Assembly: GCA_937889655.1 (NCBI GenBank)
Contig: CALBZG010000204.1
Location: forward strand, 1-17,909
DNA from: an uncultured Clostridia bacterium
GTDB lineage: Bacteria > Bacillota > Clostridia > Peptostreptococcales > Anaerovoracaceae
DNA length: 17,909 bases
Direction: 5' to 3'
The notes beneath the pieces were generated by a model. That model had not been told where the DNA came from. It saw only the letters and a list, made by a program, of their open reading frames with translations, and ran no database searches. Made by a program: the position numbers and the translations under genes. Position 1 is the stretch's first letter. Each line of letters begins with the position of its first letter. Positions 6,522-12,919 of this stretch are shown piece after piece.

Positions 6522-7414
6522 TTGCAATTGAAGTACTTTAAAAGCCCGTCATCCACCCTGAGCTCTATACTTCCGGTTTCCTGCAGATATTCGATATTGG
6601 AACGAAGCATTTTTTCGATGGCCATATATTTGTTGACGGATTTTACGGAAATTCCGAGTTCGCGCATGACAGCCTTCGTAATTTCTTCCATGGTCATAGG
6701 CCGGTTTATGATCTCCCTGACCCTTTGGGCGCAGGATTGATAAAATTCAATATTGTCATCTATCAATTGATGGATATCATCATATATGCCCTTGTGGGCG
6801 ATGATATAGCGGGAGCAATCCAGTCCCCTGAGTTTTGCCTTGCTTGCCAGATCCTCCGAAAGCACATTGGCGTAAGGCATCTTCGAGCCTTCCATGACGT
6901 CGTGGCTGACCAGCCCATCGCCTAAATACGCTACATTGTCCGGGGTTATGATGCAGATGTGGGCGGGGCTATGGCCCGGGTTATGAAACAGCCCGAATTC
7001 GACATTGCCAACGGTAACGGAGCACTGCTCTCCACGGATGAGAATGTCTGTCTGGCACTCCATGTTGCCATAGTGTCTTTTGACTTCGTCCAGCGGATGG
7101 CCGCTGAAGAAAAATTTTAGATTGTAGATGGAACTGCACAGGGCGGCTTCTACCTCGTGCATGGCGATGACGCAATTGTACTTCTCTTTCAGATAGTTAT
7201 TGTTGCCGATGTGATCCACATGCGCATGGCTGCTTATGATCCCTGCGACTATAAGCGCCTCTCGATCCAGTGCTTCCTGTATGCCTTTTCTCTCTCCCGC
7301 AGCCCAGCCGGTGTCAAGCATGATGATTTCTTTTTCACTGATCTTATAGAAAGGGATGTATGTCATGCCTGTGTCGATCAAGTACGTATTATCTTTAACC
7401 TGTATGATATCCAT
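6518..7414 (-). CDS. MBL-fold metallo-hydrolase with C-terminal helical domain
   Basis: This is a cytoplasmic metallo-beta-lactamase-fold hydrolase of unknown substrate. The metal-binding motif SSHAHVDH is at 61-68 (H63, H65, D67, H68). Further ligand motifs follow in NPGHSPAH, YLGDGL and IIAHKG. The last roughly 70 residues (from TMEEITKAVMRELG) look like a small helical or winged-helix domain, as in several MBL proteins that act on thioesters or lactones. The start ATG at 7414 has AGGAG seven bases upstream; a longer frame to 7450 begins at a TTG inside a terminator hairpin and is rejected. Expression may depend on read-through from hsp20, as no separate promoter is clear. Length is 298 residues. 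Confidence 0.85.
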   Translation of the reverse strand: MDIIQVKDNTYLIDTGMTYIPFYKISEKEIIMLDTGWAAGERKGIQEALDREALIVAGIISSHAHVDHIGNNNYLKEKYNCVIAMHEVEAALCSSIYNLKFFFSGHPLDEVKRHYGNMECQTDILIRGEQCSVTVGNVEFGLFHNPGHSPAHICIITPDNVAYLGDGLVSHDVMEGSKMPYANVLSEDLASKAKLRGLDCSRYIIAHKGIYDDIHQLIDDNIEFYQSCAQRVREIINRPMTMEEITKAVMRELGISVKSVNKYMAIEKMLRSNIEYLQETGSIELRVDDGLLKYFNCN

Positions 7415-7434
7415 GGGTCTTCTCCTGTCTTTAT

Positions 7435-7477
7435 AAAAAAATCCGAGCAATTAATATTTACATTAATCCCTCGGATT
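7435..7477 (-). terminator. Rho-independent terminator after hsp20, directly before the MBL ribosome site
   Basis: In minus-strand RNA AATCCGAG (7477-7470) pairs with CTCGGATT (7447-7440). An inner ATTAAT/ATTAAT stem with loop GTAAAT extends the hairpin with one mismatch. A run of seven T on the transcribed strand (7441-7435) follows. It ends about 20 bases before the MBL start codon. Confidence 0.75.
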
Positions 7478-7530
7478 CTCCCCGTCAAATCAATTTATCC
7501 TTTTACGGCTAATTTTATTAAATTTCGATA

Positions 7531-7971
7531 CTATCCTTCGATCTGGATGTATTTTCTCTGTTCAACTTCAGGTGCTTCCTTCTTTTTCGGAATTTCTATC
7601 CTAAGGATCCCGTTTTCAAATTTGGCATTGATGTCATCTTCGACGATCTGGTCGCCCACATAGAAGCTTCTCTGGCAGCGGCCCATGTATCTTTCCCTGC
7701 GAATATACTTTCCGGCGGCATCCTTCTCTCCGGTCTCCTCATTGCGGGAAGCGTCTACAGTCAGATATCCGTTTCTCAGTTCCGCGTTGATGTCTTCTTT
7801 CTTATACCCGGGGAGTTCGATATCCAGTTGGAATTTGTCATCAAACTCGCGGACATCTGTGTTCAGAAGCTTTGGTGTGTACACTTCTTTCCCATAATTG
7901 ACCGGTGTCGAAAACACATCATTGATGAAATCGTCTACAAAATTGTTTCTGAAAAGGCTTGGCAACAACAT
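7531..7971 (-). CDS. Small heat-shock protein, Hsp20/alpha-crystallin family
   Basis: This is an ATP-independent holdase chaperone that forms oligomers and keeps unfolding proteins soluble in the cytoplasm. The 146-residue product has the short N-terminal arm MLLPSLFRNNFVDDF, an alpha-crystallin domain from about residue 40 to 130 with the conserved strand AKFENGILRIEIPK, and a C-terminal IxI motif (IQI, 142-144) used for oligomer contacts. I start at ATG 7971, with GGAGGG eight bases upstream; an in-frame TTG five codons earlier is less likely. It has its own promoter (TTGACA-17-TATAAA) overlapped by a CIRCE element, so HrcA repression and heat induction are predicted. A terminator follows. 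Confidence 0.93.
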   Translation of the reverse strand: MLLPSLFRNNFVDDFINDVFSTPVNYGKEVYTPKLLNTDVREFDDKFQLDIELPGYKKEDINAELRNGYLTVDASRNEETGEKDAAGKYIRRERYMGRCQRSFYVGDQIVEDDINAKFENGILRIEIPKKKEAPEVEQRKYIQIEG

Positions 7972-8038
7972 ATCTTTTCCCTCCAATCATTTTTTATATT
8001 CCGGCTCCCTCTGGAGCCTTGTTTGTTCCCATAGCTTA

Positions 8039-8067
8039 TTTATAATATCTTCTGTTAGCACTGTCAA
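8039..8067 (-). promoter_or_regulatory. Sigma-A promoter of hsp20
   Basis: Perfect TTGACA (8067-8062) and TATAAA (8044-8039) are spaced by 17 bases on the minus strand. The -35 box lies inside the CIRCE element. The leader to the hsp20 start codon is about 60 bases. Confidence 0.8.
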
Positions 8068-8081
8068 GAGGTGAGTGCCAA
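8055..8081. promoter_or_regulatory. CIRCE element, predicted HrcA operator
   Basis: TTAGCACTG-N9-GAGTGCCAA matches the consensus TTAGCACTC-N9-GAGTGCTAA at 16 of 18 positions with the exact 9-base spacer. It overlaps the -35 box of hsp20. This places a small heat-shock gene under HrcA, which more commonly controls the groESL and dnaK operons. Confidence 0.85.
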
Positions 8082-8094
8082 TTTTCATAAATTC

Positions 8095-8123
8095 TTCACA
8101 TTCCCATGCTATTCTGTTATCAT
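8095..8123 (+). promoter_or_regulatory. Promoter of the Cof-type HAD gene
   Basis: TTCACA (8095-8100) and TATCAT (8118-8123) are spaced by 17 bases, with an extended -10 TG at 8115-8116. The -35 box is 13 bases downstream of the CIRCE element, so HrcA might also affect this promoter. It makes the in-frame ATG at 8122 unlikely as a start because that ATG lies within the -10 box. Confidence 0.5.
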
Positions 8124-8154
8124 GATACTATTCAAGGAGGTTCAACATTCTGAT

Positions 8155-8916
8155 ATGAAATATTTCTTTTTTGATTTTGACGGGACCCTCGCCGTGGGAA
8201 AAACCCGTGTAATACCTGAATCCAATATGGACGCTTTAAGAAGGCTGAAGGAGAAGGGCCATTCCTTGGCCATTGCCACAGGCCGTCTTCAAGCGGATGC
8301 CATGCAAATATGCAGACAGCTGGAGATCGGCAACCTTGTAAGCGATGGCGGCAATGGTGTAACCATAGACTGGCAGCTTTTAGATCTCCTTCCGTTGCAT
8401 AGGCAACATTCCATCGAGCTTCTCAAAGAATTGGATGAGAAGGGCTTCAGCTGGGCAGTGACGATAGAAAACTCCTGCATAAGATATACCCGTTCGATGG
8501 ATTTTATCCGGGATGTTGCGGATGATTATATGGAGACCACCGTCAGGCCGGATCTTGACTACGAGGATATCCCGCAATTTATTAAAATCTATATCGGATG
8601 CAGGATGGAGCAGGAAAAGGAAATCCGCTCTCTGGCATGTCTGCCGGTAGTAAGATACAGTTCCAGGTGCCTGTTCATTGAACCCGATGACAAATCCGTG
8701 GGCATAAAAAGGATGATGGATCATCTGAATGCGCCATATAAAGATGTGGTCGTATTCGGGGATGGTACCAACGATTTGAAAATGTTCAATGGCGAGTGGA
8801 CATCCATCGCAATGGGTAACGCCTGGGCAGAACTGAAATCCAAGGCGGACTTCGTTACCAGAGATGCCGACGACAACGGCATCGAATATGCCTGCAAGCA
8901 TTTTGAATGGCTATAA
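8155..8916 (+). CDS. Cof-type HAD-IIB phosphatase
   Basis: This is a cytoplasmic HAD phosphatase of the Cof/YbjI-like IIB group, which remove phosphate from sugar phosphates or cofactors; substrate unknown. The motifs are FDFDGT (D7 and D9), ATGR with T42, DDKSVG with K180, and FGDGTND at 201-207. A cap domain lies between motifs II and III. The start at 8155 gives the family-typical MKYFFFDFDGTL. AAGGAGG at 8134-8140 is 14 bases upstream, longer than usual, but earlier in-frame starts fall in the promoter or CIRCE element. Length is 253 residues. It is divergent from hsp20 and followed by the ABC-F gene on the same strand. Confidence 0.88.
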   Translation: MKYFFFDFDGTLAVGKTRVIPESNMDALRRLKEKGHSLAIATGRLQADAMQICRQLEIGNLVSDGGNGVTIDWQLLDLLPLHRQHSIELLKELDEKGFSWAVTIENSCIRYTRSMDFIRDVADDYMETTVRPDLDYEDIPQFIKIYIGCRMEQEKEIRSLACLPVVRYSSRCLFIEPDDKSVGIKRMMDHLNAPYKDVVVFGDGTNDLKMFNGEWTSIAMGNAWAELKSKADFVTRDADDNGIEYACKHFEWL

Positions 8917-8917
8917 T

Positions 8918-8941
8918 GCAAGTCCTTTCCTTGCTATTTTT
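8918..8941 (+). terminator. Weak possible terminator after the Cof-type HAD gene
   Basis: GCAAG (8918-8922) and CTTGC (8930-8934) form a 5-base-pair stem with a 7-base loop, followed by TATTTTT. It starts two bases after the stop codon. The stem is short, so termination may be incomplete. The stronger hairpin at 8976-9002 could serve the same purpose. Confidence 0.3.
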
Positions 8942-8959
8942 GCAATAATCCCTTATAAT
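8931..8959 (+). promoter_or_regulatory. Probable promoter of the ABC-F gene
   Basis: TTGCTA (8931-8936) and a perfect TATAAT (8954-8959) are spaced by 17 bases. Transcription would start near 8966, leaving a leader of about 70 bases that contains a terminator-like hairpin before the ABC-F start codon. Confidence 0.55.
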
Positions 8960-8975
8960 AGCATGGTGGATTCTT

Positions 8976-9002
8976 AAAAGTGCACAAATCGTGCGCTTTT
9001 TT
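8976..9002 (+). terminator. Terminator-like hairpin in the ABC-F leader, candidate attenuator
   Basis: AAAAGTGCAC (8976-8985) pairs with GTGCGCTTTT (8991-9000) over 10 base pairs, one of them G-U, with loop AAATC and a run of six T ending at 9002. It lies downstream of the proposed promoter and 33 bases before the start codon. It either attenuates the ABC-F gene or ends transcripts from the upstream HAD gene. GATTTG at 9014-9019 can pair with CAAATC at 8985-8990 as an alternative fold. Confidence 0.6.
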
Positions 9003-9035
9003 AGTTATATAGAGATTTGCAGGAGGAAATATTTC

Positions 9036-10619
9036 ATGTTATCAGTTAATAATTTAAGTCTGGGATTTTCAGATAAATATCTTTTTAAGGATGTTAATGT
9101 AAAATTCACACCGGGCAACTGCTACGGCGTCATAGGCGCTAACGGCGCCGGCAAGTCGACGCTCCTCAAGATCCTTTCAGGAGCGTTGGAGCCAACCACC
9201 GGAGAAATTTCCATACAGCCGGGGCAGCGTATGGCGACGCTGAGCCAGGATCATTTTGCCTTTGATTCCTATCCCGTTCTGGACACTGTGATCATGGGCC
9301 ACAAAAGGCTTTATGACATCATGCACCAAAAGGAAGCCCTATACAGCAAAGAGGATTTTTCGGACGAAGACGGGATTCTTGCATCGGAGCTGGAGCAGGA
9401 ATTTGCAGAGTTGAACGGCTGGGAAGCCGAAAGCAATGCGGAGAAACTGCTAATGGGCCTCGGGATAGCGAAAGATCTTCACGGCCAGGAGATGAAGGAG
9501 CTGACAGGGGACGAGAAAGTCAAGGTTCTGCTGGCTCAGGCGCTCTTTAATGATCCGGATATCCTATTGCTGGACGAACCAACGAACCATCTGGATTTTA
9601 AGGCCATAGGTTGGCTGGAGGATTTTCTTATGGATTATCAGAATACTATCATCGTTGTCTCCCACGACAGGCATTTTTTGAATAAAGTCTGCACCCATAT
9701 GCTGGATATCGATTTCGGCAAGATAACCATCTATCTGGGCAACTATGATTTCTGGTATGAATCAAGCCAGCTGACTCAACGCCTTTTAAAAGACCAAAAT
9801 CGTAAGAAGGAAGAAAAAATCAAAGAACTCCAGGATTTTATCGCCCGTTTCAGCTCAAATGCTTCAAAAGCAAAACAGGCGACTTCCCGAAAGAAACTGC
9901 TGGATAAAATTACCATCGACGATCTGCCTTCCTCATCTCGCCGCTATCCGTATGTGGGCTTCAGCCCTGAACGGGAAGCCGGCAAGGACATCCTTTTTGT
10001 GGAGGGAATATCCAAGACGATCAACGGCGAAAAGCTGTTGAACAATGTTTCCTTCACCGTCAACAAGGGCGACAAGATCGTTATCATGAGCAAGAACGAA
10101 GCTTCGAGGACGGCTCTCTTTCAAATCCTGGCAGGGGAGCTGGAGCCCGATGAAGGGTCTTTCAGATGGGGCGTCACCACTTCCTTTGCTTACATGCCAA
10201 AGGATTATACCCGTTATTTCGAGGGAGTAGACGCGAATCTCATTGAATGGCTCCGTGAATATTCCAAAGACAAAACGGAGACATTTTTAAGGGGTTTTCT
10301 GGGCAGGATGCTGTTTTCGGGGGAGGATGCGCTGAAAAGCTGCAAAGTCCTTTCCGGAGGGGAAAGGGTGAGATGCATGTTCTCCAAAATGATGCTTTCA
10401 AGCGCCAATGTGCTGATGCTGGATGAGCCCACCAACCATCTGGATCTGGAATCCATCACGGCGGTCAACAATGGGCTGATCGCTTTCCCGGGAACCATAC
10501 TCTTTTCTTCCCATGACCACAACTTTATCAGTACCATATCCAACAGGGTCATCGAGCTTCTACCCGAAGGCCTGCTGGATAAAGAGATGCCTTTTGATGA
10601 ATATCTGGAATTGCAATAG
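9036..10619 (+). CDS. ABC-F family ATPase, YkpA/YbiT-like
   Basis: ABC-F proteins are soluble twin-ATPase factors that bind the ribosomal E site and modulate translation; some protect against ribosome-targeting antibiotics, but nothing here shows resistance. Domain 1 has Walker A GANGAGKST (34-42), signature LTGDE (156-160) and Walker B with DEPTNHLD (180-187). A charged linker follows (about 240-300). Domain 2 has signature LSGGE (439-443) and DEPTNHLD (463-470). The second Walker A is degenerate: SKNEASRTALF at 352-362, with arginine R358 where the lysine should be. The signature that faces it (LTGDE) also departs from LSGGE, so one ATP site looks altered and the other canonical. The start ATG 9036 has AGGAGG nine bases upstream. 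Length is 527 residues. Confidence 0.92.
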   Translation: MLSVNNLSLGFSDKYLFKDVNVKFTPGNCYGVIGANGAGKSTLLKILSGALEPTTGEISIQPGQRMATLSQDHFAFDSYPVLDTVIMGHKRLYDIMHQKEALYSKEDFSDEDGILASELEQEFAELNGWEAESNAEKLLMGLGIAKDLHGQEMKELTGDEKVKVLLAQALFNDPDILLLDEPTNHLDFKAIGWLEDFLMDYQNTIIVVSHDRHFLNKVCTHMLDIDFGKITIYLGNYDFWYESSQLTQRLLKDQNRKKEEKIKELQDFIARFSSNASKAKQATSRKKLLDKITIDDLPSSSRRYPYVGFSPEREAGKDILFVEGISKTINGEKLLNNVSFTVNKGDKIVIMSKNEASRTALFQILAGELEPDEGSFRWGVTTSFAYMPKDYTRYFEGVDANLIEWLREYSKDKTETFLRGFLGRMLFSGEDALKSCKVLSGGERVRCMFSKMMLSSANVLMLDEPTNHLDLESITAVNNGLIAFPGTILFSSHDHNFISTISNRVIELLPEGLLDKEMPFDEYLELQ

Positions 10620-10651
10620 CCGGCTAAAAGCCGGCTATTTTTATTGTTTTT
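10617..10651 (+). terminator. Rho-independent terminator of the ABC-F gene
   Basis: TAGCCGGCT (10617-10625) and AGCCGGCTA (10629-10637) form a 9-base-pair stem with an AAA loop, followed by TTTTTATTGTTTTT. The stem includes the ABC-F stop codon. The convergent SGNH gene ends at 10641, within the T tract, but the other strand lacks a good T run after the stem, so it mainly serves the plus strand. Confidence 0.9.
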
Positions 10652-11240
10652 GCAAGACTTCCAATATGAGCTTGGCAAGGAAGTCATAGCCTCCAATGGT
10701 CGGATGCAGGCCGTCATGGAAAGCTGCATCCATGCCTATCCGGTCTGCGAACTCCATATATGCTTTCCGAGTATCCAGCAAGGTGATGTTTGCTGATTCA
10801 CCGTACTCCTGCATCAGGCTGTCATATTCCAAAATTTTTCTGTTTACTTCTTCATAATCGATATCTTCCGTATCGATCCATTCTCTGCGGGCTCTGGGTG
10901 CATCGGTGAGCAGCGAGGTCATAAGGATCACACGGATCCCGGAGTCGATCGCCCATTGACACATAATCTTTATTTTCTCAATCGCGCCCTTTGGAGTATC
11001 GGTATTGTATATAAAATCATTGGTGCCCGACATGATGGTCACAACATCCGGATGATGGTCCAGGACATCATGCCTGAACCTTGCCAGAACATCCGCGGTT
11101 GATTCGCCGTTATTGCCTTTATTGATGACATCAAAGCCGGAGGCCTCTCTTATTATGCTTGGAAAGCTTCGACTTCTTGGATAAGGAAATCCATTGGTAA
11201 TGCTGTTTCCTATGCATACGATCTTCAATTTCCTGTTCAT
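10641..11240 (-). CDS. SGNH/GDSL-family hydrolase
   Basis: This is an esterase or lipase-like hydrolase of the SGNH fold. The four blocks are visible: GNSIT with nucleophile S13 (11-15), NKGNNGES (40-47) with the oxyanion glycine, SGTND (71-75) with N74, and FHDGLHPT carrying D176 and H179. No signal peptide or membrane helix is seen, so it should act in the cytoplasm. Substrate is unknown; the family deacylates or deacetylates lipids and sugars. Length of 199 residues is typical. The start ATG 11240 has AGAGGAA nearby and lies 21 bases after the DUF1846 gene, so the two probably form one transcript. It converges on the ABC-F gene. Confidence 0.88.
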   Translation of the reverse strand: MNRKLKIVCIGNSITNGFPYPRSRSFPSIIREASGFDVINKGNNGESTADVLARFRHDVLDHHPDVVTIMSGTNDFIYNTDTPKGAIEKIKIMCQWAIDSGIRVILMTSLLTDAPRARREWIDTEDIDYEEVNRKILEYDSLMQEYGESANITLLDTRKAYMEFADRIGMDAAFHDGLHPTIGGYDFLAKLILEVLQKQ

Positions 11241-11261
11241 CTTGTTCCTCTATCAGCCGGT

Positions 11262-12776
11262 CTAACTGTAATACAGGTTGGTGGTCACATATTCCGGATC
11301 ACAGGTCACATCGATGCCGAGGGATCTAACAGTCTGCTCGTCCCGGTCGCTCAAGATCGCGGTGCAATGCGCTTTGCATCCTCTGATGCATTCCAGTTTT
11401 TCCGCAGCCATTTCCGCTGCCGGATTTGTGGTGGAGGATATGATCAGTGCGCTGAGGATCTCCTCGCAATTCAGGCTGCTTCTGTCCTGCCTCAAAATAT
11501 CAGTCTTCAAGTCCTGGATGGACTTCAGCACGCTGGAAGATATCAATGGGATATCGTCTCCGATATTCGCCAATTTCTTGATTGCATTCAGCACACATGC
11601 CGCGGCTGCCACCATTCGTCTTGAGCTTCTTCCTGTGACGATGGATCCATCGGGCATTTCCAAAGCCATGACGACAACGTTTTCATATCGCGGATCGCAG
11701 TTCCGTTTATGCTCTGCATAAGCCCGAGCCGGGGAGACAACGATTCTGTCCTCGACGTGCAGACCCATTTCATCCATCAGCAGTTTGGACCGGTTCAGCG
11801 CTTCTTCGGATATCTTGCCCTTCTTGTAGTCGCATTCCGCGATGATATAGCGGCGGATGATTTCCTGCCTTGCCGCAGCCTTGCAAATTTCATCATCTAT
11901 GATGCCAAATCCAGCGCGGTTTACACCCATATCCGTAGGAGATTTATATTCGGATTCCTCGTTCGTTATTTTTTCGATGATTCTCTTGACCACCGGAAAA
12001 ACTTCCAGATCGCGGTTGTAATTGACTACCGTTTCACCATAGGCCTCCAGGTGGAAATTGTCGATCATATTCACATCCTTCAAATCAGCAGTAGCCGCTT
12101 CATAAGCCACGTTGACAGGGTGCTTGAGCGGCAGGTTCCAGATTGGGAAGGTTTCAAACTTGGCATATCGAGCCTTTGTGCCTCTTTTATTGTCATGATA
12201 TAGCTGGGACAAACATGTGGCCAGCTTGCCGGACCCGCCACCCGGTCCCGTTACAACAACAAGAGGTTGTGTGACCTCGATATAAGGGTTAGCTCCATAG
12301 CCTTCTTCGGAAACGATGGTGTCCACCTCTGTCGGGTATCCTTTTGTAAACTGGTGCTTGTAAGTCCTGATGCCCCGTCTTTCCAGTTTGTTGATGAACA
12401 TATTTACAGCCGGAGCGTCTTCGTATCTGGTCACAACAACACTGTTGATGTGAAGTTGATATTTACGGAACATATCGATCAGGCGAAGTACTTCCAGATC
12501 ATAGGTTATTCCAAAATCCTGTCTTGTCTTGTTTGTAGTTATGTCTCCGGCATAGATGCATATGATGATCTCCGCCTGATCCTTCAGCCGTTGCAGTAGC
12601 TTGATCTTAGCGTTCTCATCGAAGCCAGGCAAGACCCTCATGGCATGCTTGTCATGAACCAGCTTGCCGCCAAATTCAAGATATAATCTTTTGCCGGCTC
12701 CGCTCTTTAGTCTTTCCTGAATATATTTTGCTTGTTCCTCCATGTAAATATTAGCGTCAAATCCTATTTTACCCAT
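11262..12776 (-). CDS. DUF1846 family protein
   Basis: This is a conserved Firmicute protein of 504 residues in the DUF1846 family. A structure from Streptococcus pneumoniae is known to me for the family, but no function is established. MGKIGFDANIYMEEQAKYI is the typical start. A glycine-rich GPGGGSGK at 177-184 resembles a P-loop, and it follows a segment with CIYAGDIT and RQDFGITYDLEVLRLID. Whether it binds a nucleotide is inference. The start ATG 12776 has GAGGTGA just upstream. It precedes the SGNH hydrolase gene by 21 bases on the same strand. The upstream gap carries three 12-base repeats that may be its operator. Confidence 0.9.
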   Translation of the reverse strand: MGKIGFDANIYMEEQAKYIQERLKSGAGKRLYLEFGGKLVHDKHAMRVLPGFDENAKIKLLQRLKDQAEIIICIYAGDITTNKTRQDFGITYDLEVLRLIDMFRKYQLHINSVVVTRYEDAPAVNMFINKLERRGIRTYKHQFTKGYPTEVDTIVSEEGYGANPYIEVTQPLVVVTGPGGGSGKLATCLSQLYHDNKRGTKARYAKFETFPIWNLPLKHPVNVAYEAATADLKDVNMIDNFHLEAYGETVVNYNRDLEVFPVVKRIIEKITNEESEYKSPTDMGVNRAGFGIIDDEICKAAARQEIIRRYIIAECDYKKGKISEEALNRSKLLMDEMGLHVEDRIVVSPARAYAEHKRNCDPRYENVVVMALEMPDGSIVTGRSSRRMVAAAACVLNAIKKLANIGDDIPLISSSVLKSIQDLKTDILRQDRSSLNCEEILSALIISSTTNPAAEMAAEKLECIRGCKAHCTAILSDRDEQTVRSLGIDVTCDPEYVTTNLYYS

Positions 12777-12820
12777 GATCTCACCTCTTTCTTGACCAGT
12801 CTTAATATTAATTTATATAT

Positions 12821-12856
12821 TGTTTGATATGATGTATGATATGCTGTTTGATATAT
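12821..12856. repeat. Three 12-base tandem repeats upstream of the DUF1846 gene
   Basis: TGTTTGATATGA (12821), TGTATGATATGC (12833) and TGTTTGATATAT (12845) repeat at exactly 12-base spacing, with eight of the first ten bases identical plus one variable base. They lie 45-80 bases before the start codon, in the region where the promoter should be. They could bind a regulator. Low-complexity AT-rich drift is an alternative. Confidence 0.55.
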
Positions 12857-12919
12857 TCTTTTTGTATACTTACTATATATAATATTGCGTACTATTCATT
12901 TTTCTACATTGGTTAGCCG

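Noticed and set aside
7157..7663. 168-codon plus-strand frame across the MBL and hsp20 genes
   Set aside because: It is antisense to two recognised genes and crosses a terminator.
8071..8154. Earlier GTG or ATG starts for the Cof-type HAD gene
   Set aside because: The GTG lies in the CIRCE element and the ATG at 8122 lies in the -10 box; the family starts at MKYFFFDFDG.
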